Assembly (NCBI GenBank): GCA_964457065.1
Contig: CAYWDQ010000002.1
Location: forward strand, 40,842-104,841
Source: Bog-473 sp964457065
Lineage (GTDB): Bacteria; Actinomycetota; Acidimicrobiia; Acidimicrobiales; RAAP-2
Length of the DNA stretch: 64,000 nucleotides
Direction: 5' to 3'
Below are positions 1 to 7,953 of the stretch, piece by piece. The position numbers and the translations under genes are program-made. The notes beneath the pieces are model-generated. The model worked only from the letters and a program-made list of their open reading frames with translations, was not told the DNA's origin and ran no database searches. Within the stretch, counting starts at the first letter, position 1. Each line of letters starts with the position of its first letter.

Positions 1-1
1 G

Positions 2-511
2 GCCACGCGGATGGGCAAGGGCCGGGCGACCGTCACCAACACCCTGCGCCTCCTGCAGCTGCCGGCGGGGGCCCAGCGGGCCCTGGCCGAACGGGACATC
101 TCGGCCGGTCACGCCCGCGCCCTGCTCGGAACGCCGGACCGGGCCCTCCAGGAGAAGCTCGTGCAACGGATCGTGGACGAGGGCTTGACCGTGCGCGCCG
201 TCGAGGAGTTGGTGCGCGAAGGCGGATCCGAGCTGCGGGTCGTGCCGCCCCAACCAGATCCGCCCCAGCCCCCGGCGGCCGAAACGAGTACGACTACAGG
301 TACGACCGAGCCCAGCGGCCGCCGTCCGGCCACGCGGAGGTTGCCGGAGCCCGGCGTGCTCGAGCTCGAGGACCTCCTCTCGACCTATCTGAACACCAGG
401 GTCAAGGTCGACATCCAGAACCGGCGGGGCCGCCTGGTGGTCGAATTCGCGACCCTCGAGGACCTCGAACGGATCTACCGCGCCATGGTCGGTGACGGCG
501 GCGTCGCGTAG
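2..511 (+). CDS. parB: ParB chromosome-partitioning protein, 3' part (5' end outside window)
   Basis: The reading frame is open from the window edge and ends with TAG, giving the last 170 or so residues of ParB. Visible parts are the end of the helix-turn-helix region (MGKGRATVTNTLRLLQLP, with the typical GHARALL stretch after it), a Pro/Thr-rich linker around residues 80-115, and the C-terminal dimerisation segment ending in RVKVDIQNRRGRLVVEF. ParB binds parS sites near the origin, spreads along DNA as a CTP-dependent clamp and works with ParA in chromosome segregation. The N-terminal CTP-binding domain is outside the window, so parA should lie just upstream. I saw no parS-like site in this window. 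The gene converges on the cwlM-trxA-trxB genes, which is the same neighbourhood as in mycobacteria. Confidence 0.93.
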   Translation, partial: ATRMGKGRATVTNTLRLLQLPAGAQRALAERDISAGHARALLGTPDRALQEKLVQRIVDEGLTVRAVEELVREGGSELRVVPPQPDPPQPPAAETSTTTGTTEPSGRRPATRRLPEPGVLELEDLLSTYLNTRVKVDIQNRRGRLVVEFATLEDLERIYRAMVGDGGVA

Positions 512-543
512 TTCACGCAACTGTCAAGGGTCCGTACAGCTTC

Positions 544-572
544 ATCCACAACCTGTGCATGACGTTGTGGAT
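544..572. repeat. 9-bp inverted repeat between parB and cwlM
   Basis: ATCCACAAC (544-552) and GTTGTGGAT (564-572) are perfect inverted arms around an 11-base spacer. The gap lies between the convergent ends of parB and the cwlM-like gene, so the repeat could form a two-way terminator, but no T-run follows. Each arm also resembles a DnaA box (TCATCCACA at 542-550 differs from TTATCCACA by one base). A second perfect palindrome, ATTACCGGTAAT, lies at 672-683 against the stop of the cwlM-like gene. Confidence 0.5.
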
Positions 573-682
573 TGTCACCCTGTTCACCCGCCGGAGGCTT
601 TGATCGCGTAACCGTCGCCGAGGACGCGGGGACCGTCGCGGAGCGTTCCGGCGGCCTTCATCGGGTCGATAATTACCGGTAA

Positions 683-1654
683 TCATTCCCAGGAGGCGTC
701 GGCCCAGTGTCCCAGTGCGGCGGAGATCGCCGCCGCCAGGGCGGGGGCCTGCTCGACGATGGTGCTCGCCGGGCCCACCTCGACCAGCACCGCAGGCATG
801 CGGGTCTCGCGCAGGAGGGGCACCGACATGCCGCGGACACCGGCGTCGGGCACGCCGAGGGCATCGGGCACGGCTCGCTGGACCAGCTCGGCCAGCCGCC
901 GCCCGCCCGGCGACTCGTCGTGGGTGCCGGACCAGAACGCGGTGCGGCACCCCGGGGTCGAGGGGTTCAGGCGCAGACCGACGAAGACGTCGACGTCGAG
1001 CTCGTTGGCCTCCTTGGCCTGCACGGCGTCATCGGGGTGGTGCAGCTCGGTGACCCGGGTCCCGCCCAGCGTGAGCCGCCGGCGCAACGCGCCGGTCACG
1101 CTGCCCAGGCCGCCGCTCTCGCCCACGGCCACGTGGCGCCCCCGCAGGGTGGGGGGTGCGTCACGCAGGGCGGCGCGGGCCCGGACGGCCGAGACGAGCT
1201 CGGGATCGTGGTGGCGGCTCTCGAGCCTCAACAGCTCCTCGAGGGTCGCGCCGCCGACGATGCCGTCGACCGGGACCCCGGCGTTGCGCTGGAACTCGCC
1301 GAGCGCCCGCACGGTGTCGTCGCCCAGGATCCCGTCCACCCGCCCGGTGTCGAAGCCCAGGGTGCACAGGCGCTGCTGCAGCTCGGCGACGTCGTCACCC
1401 CGCAGCATCGGAGTCCGGCGGTACAAGAAGCGGTCGCCCAACCGGAAACCGGCCTCCACCAGGGTGTTCCACGTCTGCTGGCCGCAGATCCCGTCCACCC
1501 TGAGGCCACGCAGGCGCTGGAACGCCTCGAGCGCGGCCCGGGTGGCGGGACCGAAGATCCCGTCGGCGTCGACCGGCGCCCCCGGGAGGATGGCGGTGAG
1601 GCGGTGCTGGACGTCGGAGACCGCGGGGCCGCGGTCCCAGATGGCGAGCGGCAG
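683..1654 (-). CDS. CwlM-like peptidoglycan-binding pseudo-amidase
   Basis: The protein has two peptidoglycan-binding-1 repeats (about residues 8-66 and 84-142, each with a DGIFGPAT or DGIVGGAT type signature) followed by an amidase_3 fold (about 170-315). The gene order parB, this gene, trxA, trxB, murJ matches mycobacterial cwlM. The amidase zinc site looks lost: the usual DPGHGG histidine is replaced in VGESGG (about 177-182) and the second histidine in VGLRLNPS (about 225-232), although the late glutamate (VEVG, about 292) remains. In mycobacteria CwlM regulates MurA and MurJ rather than acting mainly as a hydrolase; that role is inferred here. No ATG, GTG or TTG start exists between the end of trxA and the first domain. 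I chose CTG at 1654, two bases after the trxA stop. A longer frame would run far into trxA. Confidence 0.8.
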   Translation of the reverse strand: MPLAIWDRGPAVSDVQHRLTAILPGAPVDADGIFGPATRAALEAFQRLRGLRVDGICGQQTWNTLVEAGFRLGDRFLYRRTPMLRGDDVAELQQRLCTLGFDTGRVDGILGDDTVRALGEFQRNAGVPVDGIVGGATLEELLRLESRHHDPELVSAVRARAALRDAPPTLRGRHVAVGESGGLGSVTGALRRRLTLGGTRVTELHHPDDAVQAKEANELDVDVFVGLRLNPSTPGCRTAFWSGTHDESPGGRRLAELVQRAVPDALGVPDAGVRGMSVPLLRETRMPAVLVEVGPASTIVEQAPALAAAISAALGHWADASWE

Positions 1655-1656
1655 GC

Positions 1657-1983
1657 CTACAGGTAGGCCGAGATCTCCTCGAGCAGCGCGCCCTTGGGCT
1701 TCGCCCCGATCACCCGGAGCTGGGGCTCGCCGTCCTTGAAGAGGATCAGCGTCGGAATGCTCATCACGTCGAAGCGACGGGTCACGTCCAGGTTGTCGTC
1801 GATGTTCAGCTTGCTGATCCGGATCTTGCCGGCCTGCTCCTCGGCGATCTCCTCGAGCACCGGGGAGATCATCTTGCACGGGCCGCACCATTCCGCCCAG
1901 AAGTCCACCAGGACGGGGACGTCCGAACTCTTGACATGCTCGTCAAAGGTAGCGTCGGTCAGGGTCTCGATCTTCTCGCTCAT
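1657..1983 (-). CDS. trxA: Thioredoxin
   Basis: A 108-residue thioredoxin with the active-site motif WCGPCK (C33 and C36), the usual full length for the family. It reduces disulfides in cytoplasmic proteins and is itself reduced by thioredoxin reductase, encoded next upstream in the same direction (52 bases away). The start ATG is preceded by AAGGAG. The downstream cwlM-like frame begins two bases after its stop, so the genes are probably translated together. The trxA-trxB pairing next to parB is the origin-proximal arrangement known from actinobacteria. Confidence 0.97.
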   Translation of the reverse strand: MSEKIETLTDATFDEHVKSSDVPVLVDFWAEWCGPCKMISPVLEEIAEEQAGKIRISKLNIDDNLDVTRRFDVMSIPTLILFKDGEPQLRVIGAKPKGALLEEISAYL

Positions 1984-2035
1984 GGCATCTCCTTGTCAGG
2001 GGGTGCAACAGCGCCCCGTCCGGATCTGTTCCCGG

Positions 2036-2998
2036 TCACTCCCCGCGCATCTCGAGCCAGCGCTCGGCGTCGATGGCGGCCATGCAGCCCGAGCCCGCGG
2101 ACGTGACGGCCTGGCGGTAGTAGTCGTCCTGCACGTCGCCGCAGGCGAAGACGCCGTCCACGCTGGTGCGGGTGGTGGCGTCGAAGGTCTTGACGTAGCC
2201 GTTGTCCTCCAGCTCGATCTGCCCCTTGAGCAGGGAACTGTTGGGCTCGTGGCCGATGGCGACGAAGAGCCCGGTGGCGTCGAGCTCGGACGTCTCGCCG
2301 GTGACGGTGTCGAGGAGGCGCAGCCCGCTCACCTTGGTGTCCCCGAGGATCTCGGTCACGACCGAGTTCCAGGCGAACTCGATCTTGGGGTTGGCGAAGG
2401 CGCGCTCCTGCATGATCTTGGAGGCGCGCAGCTCCTCCCGGCGGTGGATCACGGTGACCTTGGAGCCGAAGCGGCTGAGGAAGATCGCCTCCTCGAGCGC
2501 CGAGTCGCCGCCACCGGCGACCGCGATGTGCTGCTCCCGGAAGAAGAAGCCGTCGCAGGTGGCGCAGGTGGAGACGCCGTAGCCGAGGAGGCGGGCCTCG
2601 TTGGGGATGCCCAGCATGAGCGAGCGGGCGCCGGTGGCGACGATGAGCGCGTCGGCCAGCAGCGTCGGCTCGGGGGCGTCGGGGTCGCCCACCCAGACGT
2701 GGAAGGGCCAGGGCGAGACGTCGATGCGGCTGACCTTGGCCGTGCGCAGCTCCGCATCGAAGCGCAGGGCCTGGGCCCGCATGACGCCCATGAGCTCGGG
2801 GCCCATGATGCCGTCGACGAAGCCGGGGTAGTTCTCCACCTCGGTCGTCAGCATGAGCTGTCCGCCGGGCTGGTCGCTGGTGGAGGAGGGCTCGCCCTCG
2901 ATGACGAGCGGCGCCAGCTGGGCGCGGGCCGAGTAGAGCGCGGCCGTGAGCCCGGCCGGCCCGCTGCCGATGACGACGACCTTGCGGCGCTCAGGCAT
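2036..2998 (-). CDS. trxB: Thioredoxin-disulfide reductase
   Basis: A 320-residue NADPH-dependent flavoprotein of standard low-molecular-weight type. The N-terminal FAD-binding motif is GSGPAG (residues 11-16), the redox-active pair lies in CATC (C145 and C148), and the NADPH-binding motif GGGDSALEE follows. A second FAD motif, ACGDVQDDYYRQA, is near the C-terminus. It passes electrons from NADPH to the adjacent thioredoxin. The start overlaps the end of the upstream small membrane-protein gene by 8 bases, so the two are likely cotranscribed. Confidence 0.97.
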   Translation of the reverse strand: MPERRKVVVIGSGPAGLTAALYSARAQLAPLVIEGEPSSTSDQPGGQLMLTTEVENYPGFVDGIMGPELMGVMRAQALRFDAELRTAKVSRIDVSPWPFHVWVGDPDAPEPTLLADALIVATGARSLMLGIPNEARLLGYGVSTCATCDGFFFREQHIAVAGGGDSALEEAIFLSRFGSKVTVIHRREELRASKIMQERAFANPKIEFAWNSVVTEILGDTKVSGLRLLDTVTGETSELDATGLFVAIGHEPNSSLLKGQIELEDNGYVKTFDATTRTSVDGVFACGDVQDDYYRQAVTSAGSGCMAAIDAERWLEMRGE

Positions 2999-3293
2999 CG
3001 GGCGGCACGCCGCGGCGCGAGTACAGGACGGCGCCGACGGCGCAGAAGATGAGCCCGAGCACGATGTAGGAGGCCCAGATCCGGTGCCCGGCGATCGTGG
3101 TCAGGCGGATGAAGCCGACGCAGAAGAGGACGACCACGGTGATGGCGACGACCGCGATGACGACCCCGAAGACGATGCCCCGGGCCGCGACGATGGCCGG
3201 GCGGACGGCACGGTCGTTGACGGTCGCGACGACGGTGTCGATCGTCTCGAGGGCACGGTCGGACAGCGCGTCGGTGAAGTCGTTCTCTGGCAC
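2991..3293 (-). CDS. Small two-helix membrane protein
   Basis: A 100-residue protein with an N-terminal amphipathic stretch (about residues 1-35, TDALSDRALETIDTVVATVNDR) and two membrane helices (about 38-66 and 70-92, ending in SRRG). I do not recognise a named family with certainty; small actinobacterial membrane proteins of this shape sit in the same place before trxB. The GTG start at 3293 is six bases after a TAGTCT hexamer, so it may be translated from a leaderless message beginning inside the end of degV. It overlaps trxB by 8 bases. Confidence 0.75.
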   Translation of the reverse strand: MPENDFTDALSDRALETIDTVVATVNDRAVRPAIVAARGIVFGVVIAVVAITVVVLFCVGFIRLTTIAGHRIWASYIVLGLIFCAVGAVLYSRRGVPPDA

Positions 3294-3299
3294 GGCGTG

Positions 3300-3305
3300 A
3301 GACTA
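3300..3305 (-). promoter_or_regulatory. -10 hexamer TAGTCT of a probable leaderless promoter
   Basis: On the minus strand TAGTCT is followed by exactly six bases (CACGCC) and then the GTG start of the small membrane-protein gene. This spacing would place the transcription start on the start codon. It lies across the stop of degV, so it would give the trxB-trxA-cwlM genes their own promoter. Confidence 0.5.
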
Positions 3306-4163
3306 CCCGGCGGTCCCGGCCACCCTGGCAGGCACGATGTAGCAGACGCCGACGGTGTTGGGCCCCGCGTGGGTGCCCACGACGGGTCCGAGGTCGACCG
3401 CCAGCAGCGGATGTTCGGTGGCGATGCCCGCCAGGGCGGCCAGGACCTCGGGGAAGTCGTCGCAGGCGCCGTCGGCCACCGCGAGCCGCTCGAGCGGCTC
3501 GTCTGCCGCCACCTTGGTGCCCAGGTAGGCCAGCGCACGTGTGCGGGTGCGCTGCTTGGACTCCTCGGCCACCTCCCCGTCCTTGAGCTGGATCACCGGC
3601 TTGATGCTCAACAGCGAACCGAGCAGGGCACGGGCGCCGCCTATGCGTCCGCCGCGCTGGAGGAACTCGAGGCCGCCCAGCACCCCGTAGATGCGGGTGC
3701 GGGGGATGCGGTCCCCGGTGGCGGCCACCAGCTCGTCGAGGCCGGCGCCCGCCGCGGCCTCCTCGGCCGCCGCGATCACGAGCAGGCCCTGCCCCATGGT
3801 GAGCGAGTAGGTGTCGACGACGCGCACGGGCACCCCGCTGAAGGTGCCCGCCGCCGCCACGGCCGAGCTGTAGGTCGCCGACACCTTCGACGAGAGCGTC
3901 AGGCACAGCACCGCGTCGGCCCCCTCGTCGGCGGCCTGCGCGAAGGCGGCCTGGAACGCACCGGGGGAGGGCGCCGCGGTCTCGGGCAGGGCGCCCTTGC
4001 CGCGGCAGCGGTCCCAGAACTCCTCGGGGCTGAGCTGACGGCGGTCCTCGAGCTCCTCCTCGCCGAAGCGGATGGTCAGCGGCACCACGATGACGTTGTG
4101 CTCCTTGACGAGCTGGTCGGTCAGATCGCAGGCGCTGTCGGTCACGATGTGGACGCCGGGCAT
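3303..4163 (-). CDS. DegV family fatty-acid-binding protein
   Basis: A 286-residue DegV/EDD-fold protein. The N-terminus has the typical VTDSACDLTDQL motif (residues 6-17), followed by IRFGEEE and, later, the conserved SSKVSATY segment and the RGGRIGGARALLGSLLSIKP signature. Family members bind long-chain fatty acids; in bacteria with FakA kinase they present the fatty acid for phosphorylation, but no fakA is in view, so the cellular role is open. It is encoded between murJ and the trx genes in the same direction. AAGACT lies six bases before the ATG, a weak match to the leaderless -10 pattern. Confidence 0.9.
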   Translation of the reverse strand: MPGVHIVTDSACDLTDQLVKEHNVIVVPLTIRFGEEELEDRRQLSPEEFWDRCRGKGALPETAAPSPGAFQAAFAQAADEGADAVLCLTLSSKVSATYSSAVAAAGTFSGVPVRVVDTYSLTMGQGLLVIAAAEEAAAGAGLDELVAATGDRIPRTRIYGVLGGLEFLQRGGRIGGARALLGSLLSIKPVIQLKDGEVAEESKQRTRTRALAYLGTKVAADEPLERLAVADGACDDFPEVLAALAGIATEHPLLAVDLGPVVGTHAGPNTVGVCYIVPARVAGTAG

Positions 4164-4212
4164 GCACGGAGTCTTGCACGGGGGCGCGTGGGCGAGCGGG
4201 CCGCAGGGCGCT

Positions 4213-5868
4213 TCAGGCGCCGCGGGGGGCGCGGAGGGGCCCGACCGGGCGTGCCCGCTGACGTCGACGCCCGTTGTGGCGGCGGCCGAGCCAGATCACG
4301 GCGGCCCAGAACGTCAGCCCGCCCGCCACCACGGCGCCCACGACCCGGGCGAGCAGCCCGACGGTGCTGGTCGACCCGGAGAGGTTGGACACCACGAGGA
4401 CCACCACGCCCATCGGGACCGAGGCCGCCGCGACGCGCCAGAGCGGCGCCCACGTCTCGCGGTCGGCCAGGTGCCCGAACCACTGGCGGAAGACGGCCAG
4501 GGCCAGCAGGGCGGCGACGGTGTACGCGATGGAGAGGGAGAGGGCCAGGCCGCGCACACCGAGCGGATGGACGAGGGCGAGGGCGAGCACGATGTTCAGC
4601 CCGTTCTCGACGAGGTAGAGGTAGAAGGCGACCTTCGTCCGCTGCATGGACTGCAGCACCCTCACGAAGTAGAGGTAGGCGCAGAAGCCGGGCAACCCGA
4701 GGGCGAACATGGCCAGCGCGGCCCCGGTGGTGGCGGTCTCGGCCGGGGTGCTGTGCCCGACGCCGAGCAGCAGCGCGACCGCGGGTCGCGCCAGGAGCAG
4801 CATCCCGACGGCGGAGGGGATGATGAGCGCGAGGACGGCGCGCAGGCCGCCGGACAGGCGGTGCAGGAAGGCCGGCCGCTGCCCCGTGGACCAGCGCGCC
4901 GCGAGGTCGGGCGTCACCACCGACATGACGGTGACGGCGATCACGCCGTAGGGGAGCTGGAAGAAGGCGTAGGCGTAGGTGTACGACGAGACCGGGTCGG
5001 GCCCCGCCACGCTGCCGGCCAGCACGGTGACGACGAAGAGGGCCACCTGGTTGGCCACGACGAAGCCGAAGGTCCAGCCGCCCAGGCGGGTCACGGCGCG
5101 CAGCGCGTCGTCGCGCAGGTTCCAGTGCCAGCGCAGGAGGCCGAGGTCGGCACGGCGCAGGCTCGGCACGAGCGCGACGCCCTGGAGCACCACGCCGAGC
5201 GAGGTCCCGAGGCCGAGCAGGACGAGCTGGGCGTGGTGGGCATCGACGCTGGCGAGCGACGCGCCGTGGCCCGCCCACAGGCCGAACCAGACCAGGATGC
5301 CGATGCACACGATGTTGTTGACGATGGGCGCCCAGGCGACGGCCACGAACTTGCGCCGGGTGTTGAGGAGCGCGGCGCCGAGGGCGAAGAGGCCGTACGC
5401 CGCGATCTGGATCACGAACCAGCGCAGAAACTCGGTGGCGACCTCGCGCTCGAGGTAGACGCGGTGGAGCTGGTGCGGGTGGGAGTGGGTGTCGAGCACC
5501 GTGAAGGCGTCGATGATGTAGGGGGCCGCCACGAGGGCGGCGACGGTGGTGGAGAGCAGGACGACGACCGAGACGGTGATGACGGCGGAGATGGACTCGA
5601 ACGCCTCGCGCTCGTCCCGGTTGGAGAGGCGGTCGACGAACACCGGGATGAACGTGGCCGACAGCACACCGCCCAGCACGACGTCGTAGAGCATGTTGGG
5701 CGTCGTGTTGGCGAGGTTGTACGAGTCGGCGAGGGGCGTCTGGCCCAGCGCCCAGGCCAGGGCGACGAAGCGGAGCAGTCCGCTGACCCGCGAGACGGCG
5801 GTCCCGACGCCGACGTAGGCGGCCGAGGTCCGCAGCGACAGGGTCCGGGCCCGGCGGGGGACGGCCAC
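4213..5868 (-). CDS. murJ: MurJ-type lipid II flippase (MviN family)
   Basis: A polytopic membrane protein of about 551 residues with roughly 14 helices and the MurJ hallmarks: ALGQTPLADSYNLANTTPNMLYDVVLGGVLSATFIP near the N-terminus, RRKFVAVAWAPIVNNIV in the middle. It flips lipid II across the membrane for peptidoglycan synthesis. Synteny (upstream DUF6049 and CCA-adding enzyme, downstream trx genes and cwlM) matches Rv3910 of Mycobacterium tuberculosis, but the long cytoplasmic pseudokinase tail of that protein is absent: this one stops shortly after the last helix. I chose the GTG at 5868, two bases after the upstream stop. An ATG at 5925 inside the upstream gene is the alternative. Confidence 0.93.
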   Translation of the reverse strand: MAVPRRARTLSLRTSAAYVGVGTAVSRVSGLLRFVALAWALGQTPLADSYNLANTTPNMLYDVVLGGVLSATFIPVFVDRLSNRDEREAFESISAVITVSVVVLLSTTVAALVAAPYIIDAFTVLDTHSHPHQLHRVYLEREVATEFLRWFVIQIAAYGLFALGAALLNTRRKFVAVAWAPIVNNIVCIGILVWFGLWAGHGASLASVDAHHAQLVLLGLGTSLGVVLQGVALVPSLRRADLGLLRWHWNLRDDALRAVTRLGGWTFGFVVANQVALFVVTVLAGSVAGPDPVSSYTYAYAFFQLPYGVIAVTVMSVVTPDLAARWSTGQRPAFLHRLSGGLRAVLALIIPSAVGMLLLARPAVALLLGVGHSTPAETATTGAALAMFALGLPGFCAYLYFVRVLQSMQRTKVAFYLYLVENGLNIVLALALVHPLGVRGLALSLSIAYTVAALLALAVFRQWFGHLADRETWAPLWRVAAASVPMGVVVLVVSNLSGSTSTVGLLARVVGAVVAGGLTFWAAVIWLGRRHNGRRRQRARPVGPLRAPRGA

Positions 5869-5870
5869 GG

Positions 5871-7919
5871 TCAGTGCGCCCGCGGGCGCGCCCGGCGCGA
5901 CCGGCGCCACGTGCGCACCCACCACACCAGGAGCACGGCACCGGCCAGGACGGTGAGGGCCACCCCCACGAACGAGATCTCGGTCGACTGCACGGTGAGC
6001 ACCGTGTGGGCGATGAGCAGCTGGCCGTCCGGGGTGTGCAGGGTCACCTCGATGGGCAGCCGGTCACCCGACGTGCGCGCCTGTGCCGTCACGCGGACCG
6101 AGGTCGTGGGGCGGTCGAGCGTCAGCGGTTGGGTGTTGCCGTCGGGGAACGTGAACTTGTCGCTGTTGAGCGTGACGACGACGCGCACCGGGTAGGGGGC
6201 CGACGAGAGGACGGTGATGGGGATGGGCGCCCGCTGCGACGTGAAGGTCACGGTGCGCTCGGTGGCCAGGGTGATCTTGCCCGTCTCGCCGGCGAAGGCA
6301 CGGTCGTAGGCGTTCAGCGCGGTGGAGCGGCCGGCCGCGCTCAGGCGCTGTGACTCGGTGGAGAGCAGCAGATCGCCCAGGCCGGTCAGGGCGGCCGGCT
6401 GGGCGGTCACCGCGGCGTTCGCCCCGCAGCACCAGGAGGACAGCTGCTGACGGCCGACGGCGATCCGCTGGGCCGCCGCCCGCGAGATGCCGCGCCCGGC
6501 CGGGCCCGCCTGCAGCCGCCGCGTCGACGGCTCCCTGTTCCCACCGGCGGGGACCTGGTTCATGAGGTCGCTCAGGGTCTGGGGCATCAGGGCGGGGTTC
6601 TGGGTCAGGCCCGAGAGCAGCGTGTCCATGAACGCCCCGGTGGCCCGCCAGCCCGACGGCGGGGCCACCACGACACCGCGCGCATCGGGCTCGAACGTGT
6701 TCTCGAAGTGGACGAAGGAGAGGCCGGCGAGCAGTTGCTCCGCCCCGAGCACCGGATCGCCCGGCGAGGAGGTGAACAGCGCGTCGAGGCTGCTGTCCGA
6801 GGCGATCGCGGTCGGATCGGTGCCGCTGCCCAGGTCGAGCGCGAAGGGCTGCGCGAAGGTCAGGCTGGAGGACCCTGCCGACGCGAGGTCGCCGTCGTTC
6901 AGCACGAGCTGGTTCGCCCCCGCCACCTGGAGGCCGCTGGCCAGGTTCCCGGCGTCACCCTGGGAGAAGGACGACGCGGTGTCGACCCACAGACCGCTCT
7001 CGGGGTGCAGCCCGGCCTGGTGGAGCAGCTGGGTGCCCCGTGCCAGCTGGGCCTGGATCTCGCCGGCGATGCCCGCTTCGCTGAGCGCCGCCAGGTTGAC
7101 GGGGACGTAGGGCTCGCCGAGCACCTCGTCGCCGGTGAGGCCGGTCAGCTGCCCGAGCGCGCGCGCACCGCCCCTGGCGCGCGCCGCCCCGAGGGCGACG
7201 ATGGTGCGCGGGCTGACGGCGAGGGTGACGGGCACGTCGCGGTGGGCCGCCAGTGCGCCCGCCATGGCCGGGGCGCCCGTGCCGAGCACCGGCGCGATGA
7301 GCCCGACGCGCAGCGCGCCGTCCGAGCCGACGGGTCCCTCGGGCTCCTGGTAGGTGAGGAAGGTGGTGAAGCGTGCCACCGCGGTGGCGTCCCCCTGGCG
7401 CAGCAGGGCCACCGAGACCGGGTAGACGTCGCCGCAGACGCCGGCGTCGGGCGTGCAGTCGAGCACGAGCGTCGGGCTGCCGGGCGCGCAGGCACCGGCG
7501 CCGCCGCCCGGCGCGGTGGCCGACGAGTCGGGCAGCACGGTGATGCAGGCGGTCGCGGCGCGCCCCGCCCCGCTGCCGGTGACGGGGACGTCGGTGTCGC
7601 GGCCCAGGACCGTCTTCTGGGGCGCGGCGCCGACCGCCTGCTCGAACTGCGACGCGTCGCCGAGGCGGCTGTAGAAGGTCAGGCTGACGCGCAGGTCGGA
7701 GGCGGGCACGCCATCGTCACCGACGGCCAGGGTGATGGTGAACCAGGGCGCCGTGGGGGTGAGCCAGGAGGTCTGGGAGGCCAGGGTGAGGGGCGGCGCG
7801 CCCGCGCCGGCCTGCACGGCGGCTCCGGCGGCGCCGCCGGCGATGCCCGCCGTGCTCAGGAGGGTCGCTGCGGCCACTGCGAGCGTGCAGAGGGCGGTCC
7901 TGGCCCAGCGCGTCGACAC
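5871..7919 (-). CDS. DUF6049 family secreted/anchored protein
   Basis: A 682-residue protein with a signal peptide (RTALCTLAVAAATLLSTAGIA, about residues 8-28), a large extracellular region, and a single C-terminal membrane helix (VGVALTVLAGAVLLVWWV) followed by a very basic tail (RTWRRSRRARPRAH). The topology is extracytoplasmic with a short inside tail. It occupies the position of Rv3909 next to murJ in mycobacteria and matches the DUF6049 family in architecture; function is unknown, but the constant pairing with murJ suggests a cell-envelope role. The GTG start is six bases after a TAGCCT hexamer, so the message may be leaderless. It ends two bases before the murJ start. Confidence 0.87.
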   Translation of the reverse strand: MSTRWARTALCTLAVAAATLLSTAGIAGGAAGAAVQAGAGAPPLTLASQTSWLTPTAPWFTITLAVGDDGVPASDLRVSLTFYSRLGDASQFEQAVGAAPQKTVLGRDTDVPVTGSGAGRAATACITVLPDSSATAPGGGAGACAPGSPTLVLDCTPDAGVCGDVYPVSVALLRQGDATAVARFTTFLTYQEPEGPVGSDGALRVGLIAPVLGTGAPAMAGALAAHRDVPVTLAVSPRTIVALGAARARGGARALGQLTGLTGDEVLGEPYVPVNLAALSEAGIAGEIQAQLARGTQLLHQAGLHPESGLWVDTASSFSQGDAGNLASGLQVAGANQLVLNDGDLASAGSSSLTFAQPFALDLGSGTDPTAIASDSSLDALFTSSPGDPVLGAEQLLAGLSFVHFENTFEPDARGVVVAPPSGWRATGAFMDTLLSGLTQNPALMPQTLSDLMNQVPAGGNREPSTRRLQAGPAGRGISRAAAQRIAVGRQQLSSWCCGANAAVTAQPAALTGLGDLLLSTESQRLSAAGRSTALNAYDRAFAGETGKITLATERTVTFTSQRAPIPITVLSSAPYPVRVVVTLNSDKFTFPDGNTQPLTLDRPTTSVRVTAQARTSGDRLPIEVTLHTPDGQLLIAHTVLTVQSTEISFVGVALTVLAGAVLLVWWVRTWRRSRRARPRAH

Positions 7920-7925
7920 AGGGAG

Positions 7926-7931
7926 AGGCTA
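7926..7931 (-). promoter_or_regulatory. -10 hexamer TAGCCT, leaderless promoter of the DUF6049 gene
   Basis: TAGCCT on the minus strand is separated by six bases (CTCCCT) from the GTG start of the DUF6049-murJ operon. It is back to back with the promoter hexamer of the CCA-adding enzyme, the two being only 10 bases apart. This is a compact divergent promoter between nucleotides 7920 and 7953. Confidence 0.55.
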
Positions 7932-7941
7932 GAGGCCGCAC

Positions 7942-7947
7942 TAGCGT
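7942..7947 (+). promoter_or_regulatory. -10 hexamer TAGCGT, leaderless promoter of the CCA-adding enzyme
   Basis: TAGCGT is followed by six bases and the GTG start at 7954. No Shine-Dalgarno sequence fits the gap, which supports a leaderless message. Confidence 0.55.
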
Positions 7948-7953
7948 GGGCGG

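Noticed and set aside
512..682. oriC between parB and the cwlM-like gene
   Set aside because: Only two degenerate DnaA-like boxes, no AT-rich unwinding region and no dnaA or dnaN gene.
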